In this document: positions 6,093 to 6,225 of the stretch, in pieces
How the letters are laid out: the number at the start of each line of letters is the position of its first letter
Position numbering within the stretch: the first letter of the stretch is position 1
DNA from: UBA6181 sp016934015
Lineage (GTDB): Bacteria; Bacillota_I; Bacilli_A; Acholeplasmatales; Acholeplasmataceae
Direction of reading: 5' to 3'
Assembly (NCBI GenBank): GCA_036584525.1
Contig: JAZHDG010000021.1
Span: 1-6,225, forward strand
DNA: 6,225 nucleotides
Translations under genes and position numbers: made by a program
The notes under the pieces: generated by a model
Seen by the model: only the letters and a program-made list of their open reading frames with translations
Databases searched by the model: none
Told to the model about the DNA's origin: nothing

Positions 6093-6225
6093 CCACACCC
6101 ATATCCTTTACAATCAATTTTTCAGCATCTTCAAGCATTTGATAACAAATTTTAGATAATTCTAGACCACGTTGATATTTTTTAACCGCTTCATCTAATG
6201 CAATCTCTTTATTTTCCAAATCCTT
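6079..6225 (-). CDS. xseB: Exodeoxyribonuclease VII small subunit, C-terminal part (5' end outside the window)
   Basis: XseB is the small helical subunit that binds XseA to make exonuclease VII, which degrades single-stranded DNA to oligonucleotides. Reading leftward from the window edge, 48 residues are open to TGA at 6079-6081. The family has about 70-80 residues, so roughly the first third is missing. The segment LDEAVKKYQRGLELSKICYQ followed by MLEDAEKLIV matches the family's paired-helix pattern (LEEAL..YE.G..L...C...L..AE..V). It heads the visible part of the operon, and xseA is expected just beyond the edge. Its last 14 bases overlap the dxs ATG in a different frame. The ribosome binding site of dxs (AAAGGA, 6104-6109) is inside it. 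Confidence 0.9.
   Translation of the reverse strand, partial: KDLENKEIALDEAVKKYQRGLELSKICYQMLEDAEKLIVKDMGVDESI
6104..6109 (-). promoter_or_regulatory. Ribosome binding site for dxs (ambiguous start)
   Basis: AAAGGA on the minus strand, inside xseB. It lies 5 bases before GTG (6096-6098) and 11 before ATG (6090-6092). Both spacings are off the optimum, so it does not settle the start. A third ATG at 6100-6102 is in another frame: it is an internal methionine of xseB. Confidence 0.5.

Noticed and set aside
1..6225. Mobile elements, CRISPR arrays, tRNA/rRNA genes or UGA-as-tryptophan coding
   Set aside because: No direct repeat series, terminal inverted repeats, transposase motifs or tRNA-like folds were noticed by eye, and all tryptophans are TGG with TGA serving as stop.

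Overview
The window is AT-rich, densely packed bacterial chromosome. It holds six recognisable genes and one small unrecognised membrane-protein gene, with almost no spare sequence between them. The gene set and order (xseB-dxs-tlyA-recN, plus ispH and a DinB-type polymerase) point to a Bacillota/Mycoplasmatota-type genome. UGA is used only as a stop (ispH, dinB, recN's neighbour tlyA, dxs and xseB all end in TGA) and tryptophan is always TGG, so the code is standard and not that of Mycoplasma or Spiroplasma. A small-genome lineage such as Acholeplasmatales, Izemoplasmatales or a neighbouring Bacillota group fits best. That placement is inference from gene order, composition and code, not a database result.

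Layout. 1-500 (+) is the C-terminal half of ispH, the last enzyme of the MEP isoprenoid pathway. 503-1636 (-) is dinB, a Y-family translesion polymerase, converging on ispH with a 2-base gap. 1637-1702 is a compact divergent promoter region. 1703-1867 (+) encodes a 54-residue single-pass membrane protein. 1866-1896 holds a hairpin terminator shared with the end of recN. 1889-6225 (-) is one tightly coupled operon transcribed right to left: xseB (partial), dxs, tlyA, recN. Its three junctions all overlap: 14 nt at xseB/dxs, and 4-nt ATGA overlaps at dxs/tlyA and tlyA/recN.

Functionally the window mixes DNA repair (XseB of exonuclease VII, RecN, DinB), isoprenoid precursor synthesis (Dxs as first step, IspH as last step of the MEP pathway) and rRNA modification (TlyA family). 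The operon is a condensed form of the Bacillota cluster that usually reads xseA-xseB-ispA-dxs-tlyA-argR-recN; ispA and argR are absent from the positions where they normally lie.

No mobile element, CRISPR array, tRNA, rRNA or riboswitch was seen, and there is no gene-free stretch longer than about 66 bases. The most unusual observations are the reciprocal terminators at the ispH/dinB junction, where each gene's terminator lies in or over the other gene's coding end, and the small membrane protein gene with its own promoter and terminator. Most of the window is ordinary housekeeping DNA; I see no convincing new multi-gene system.
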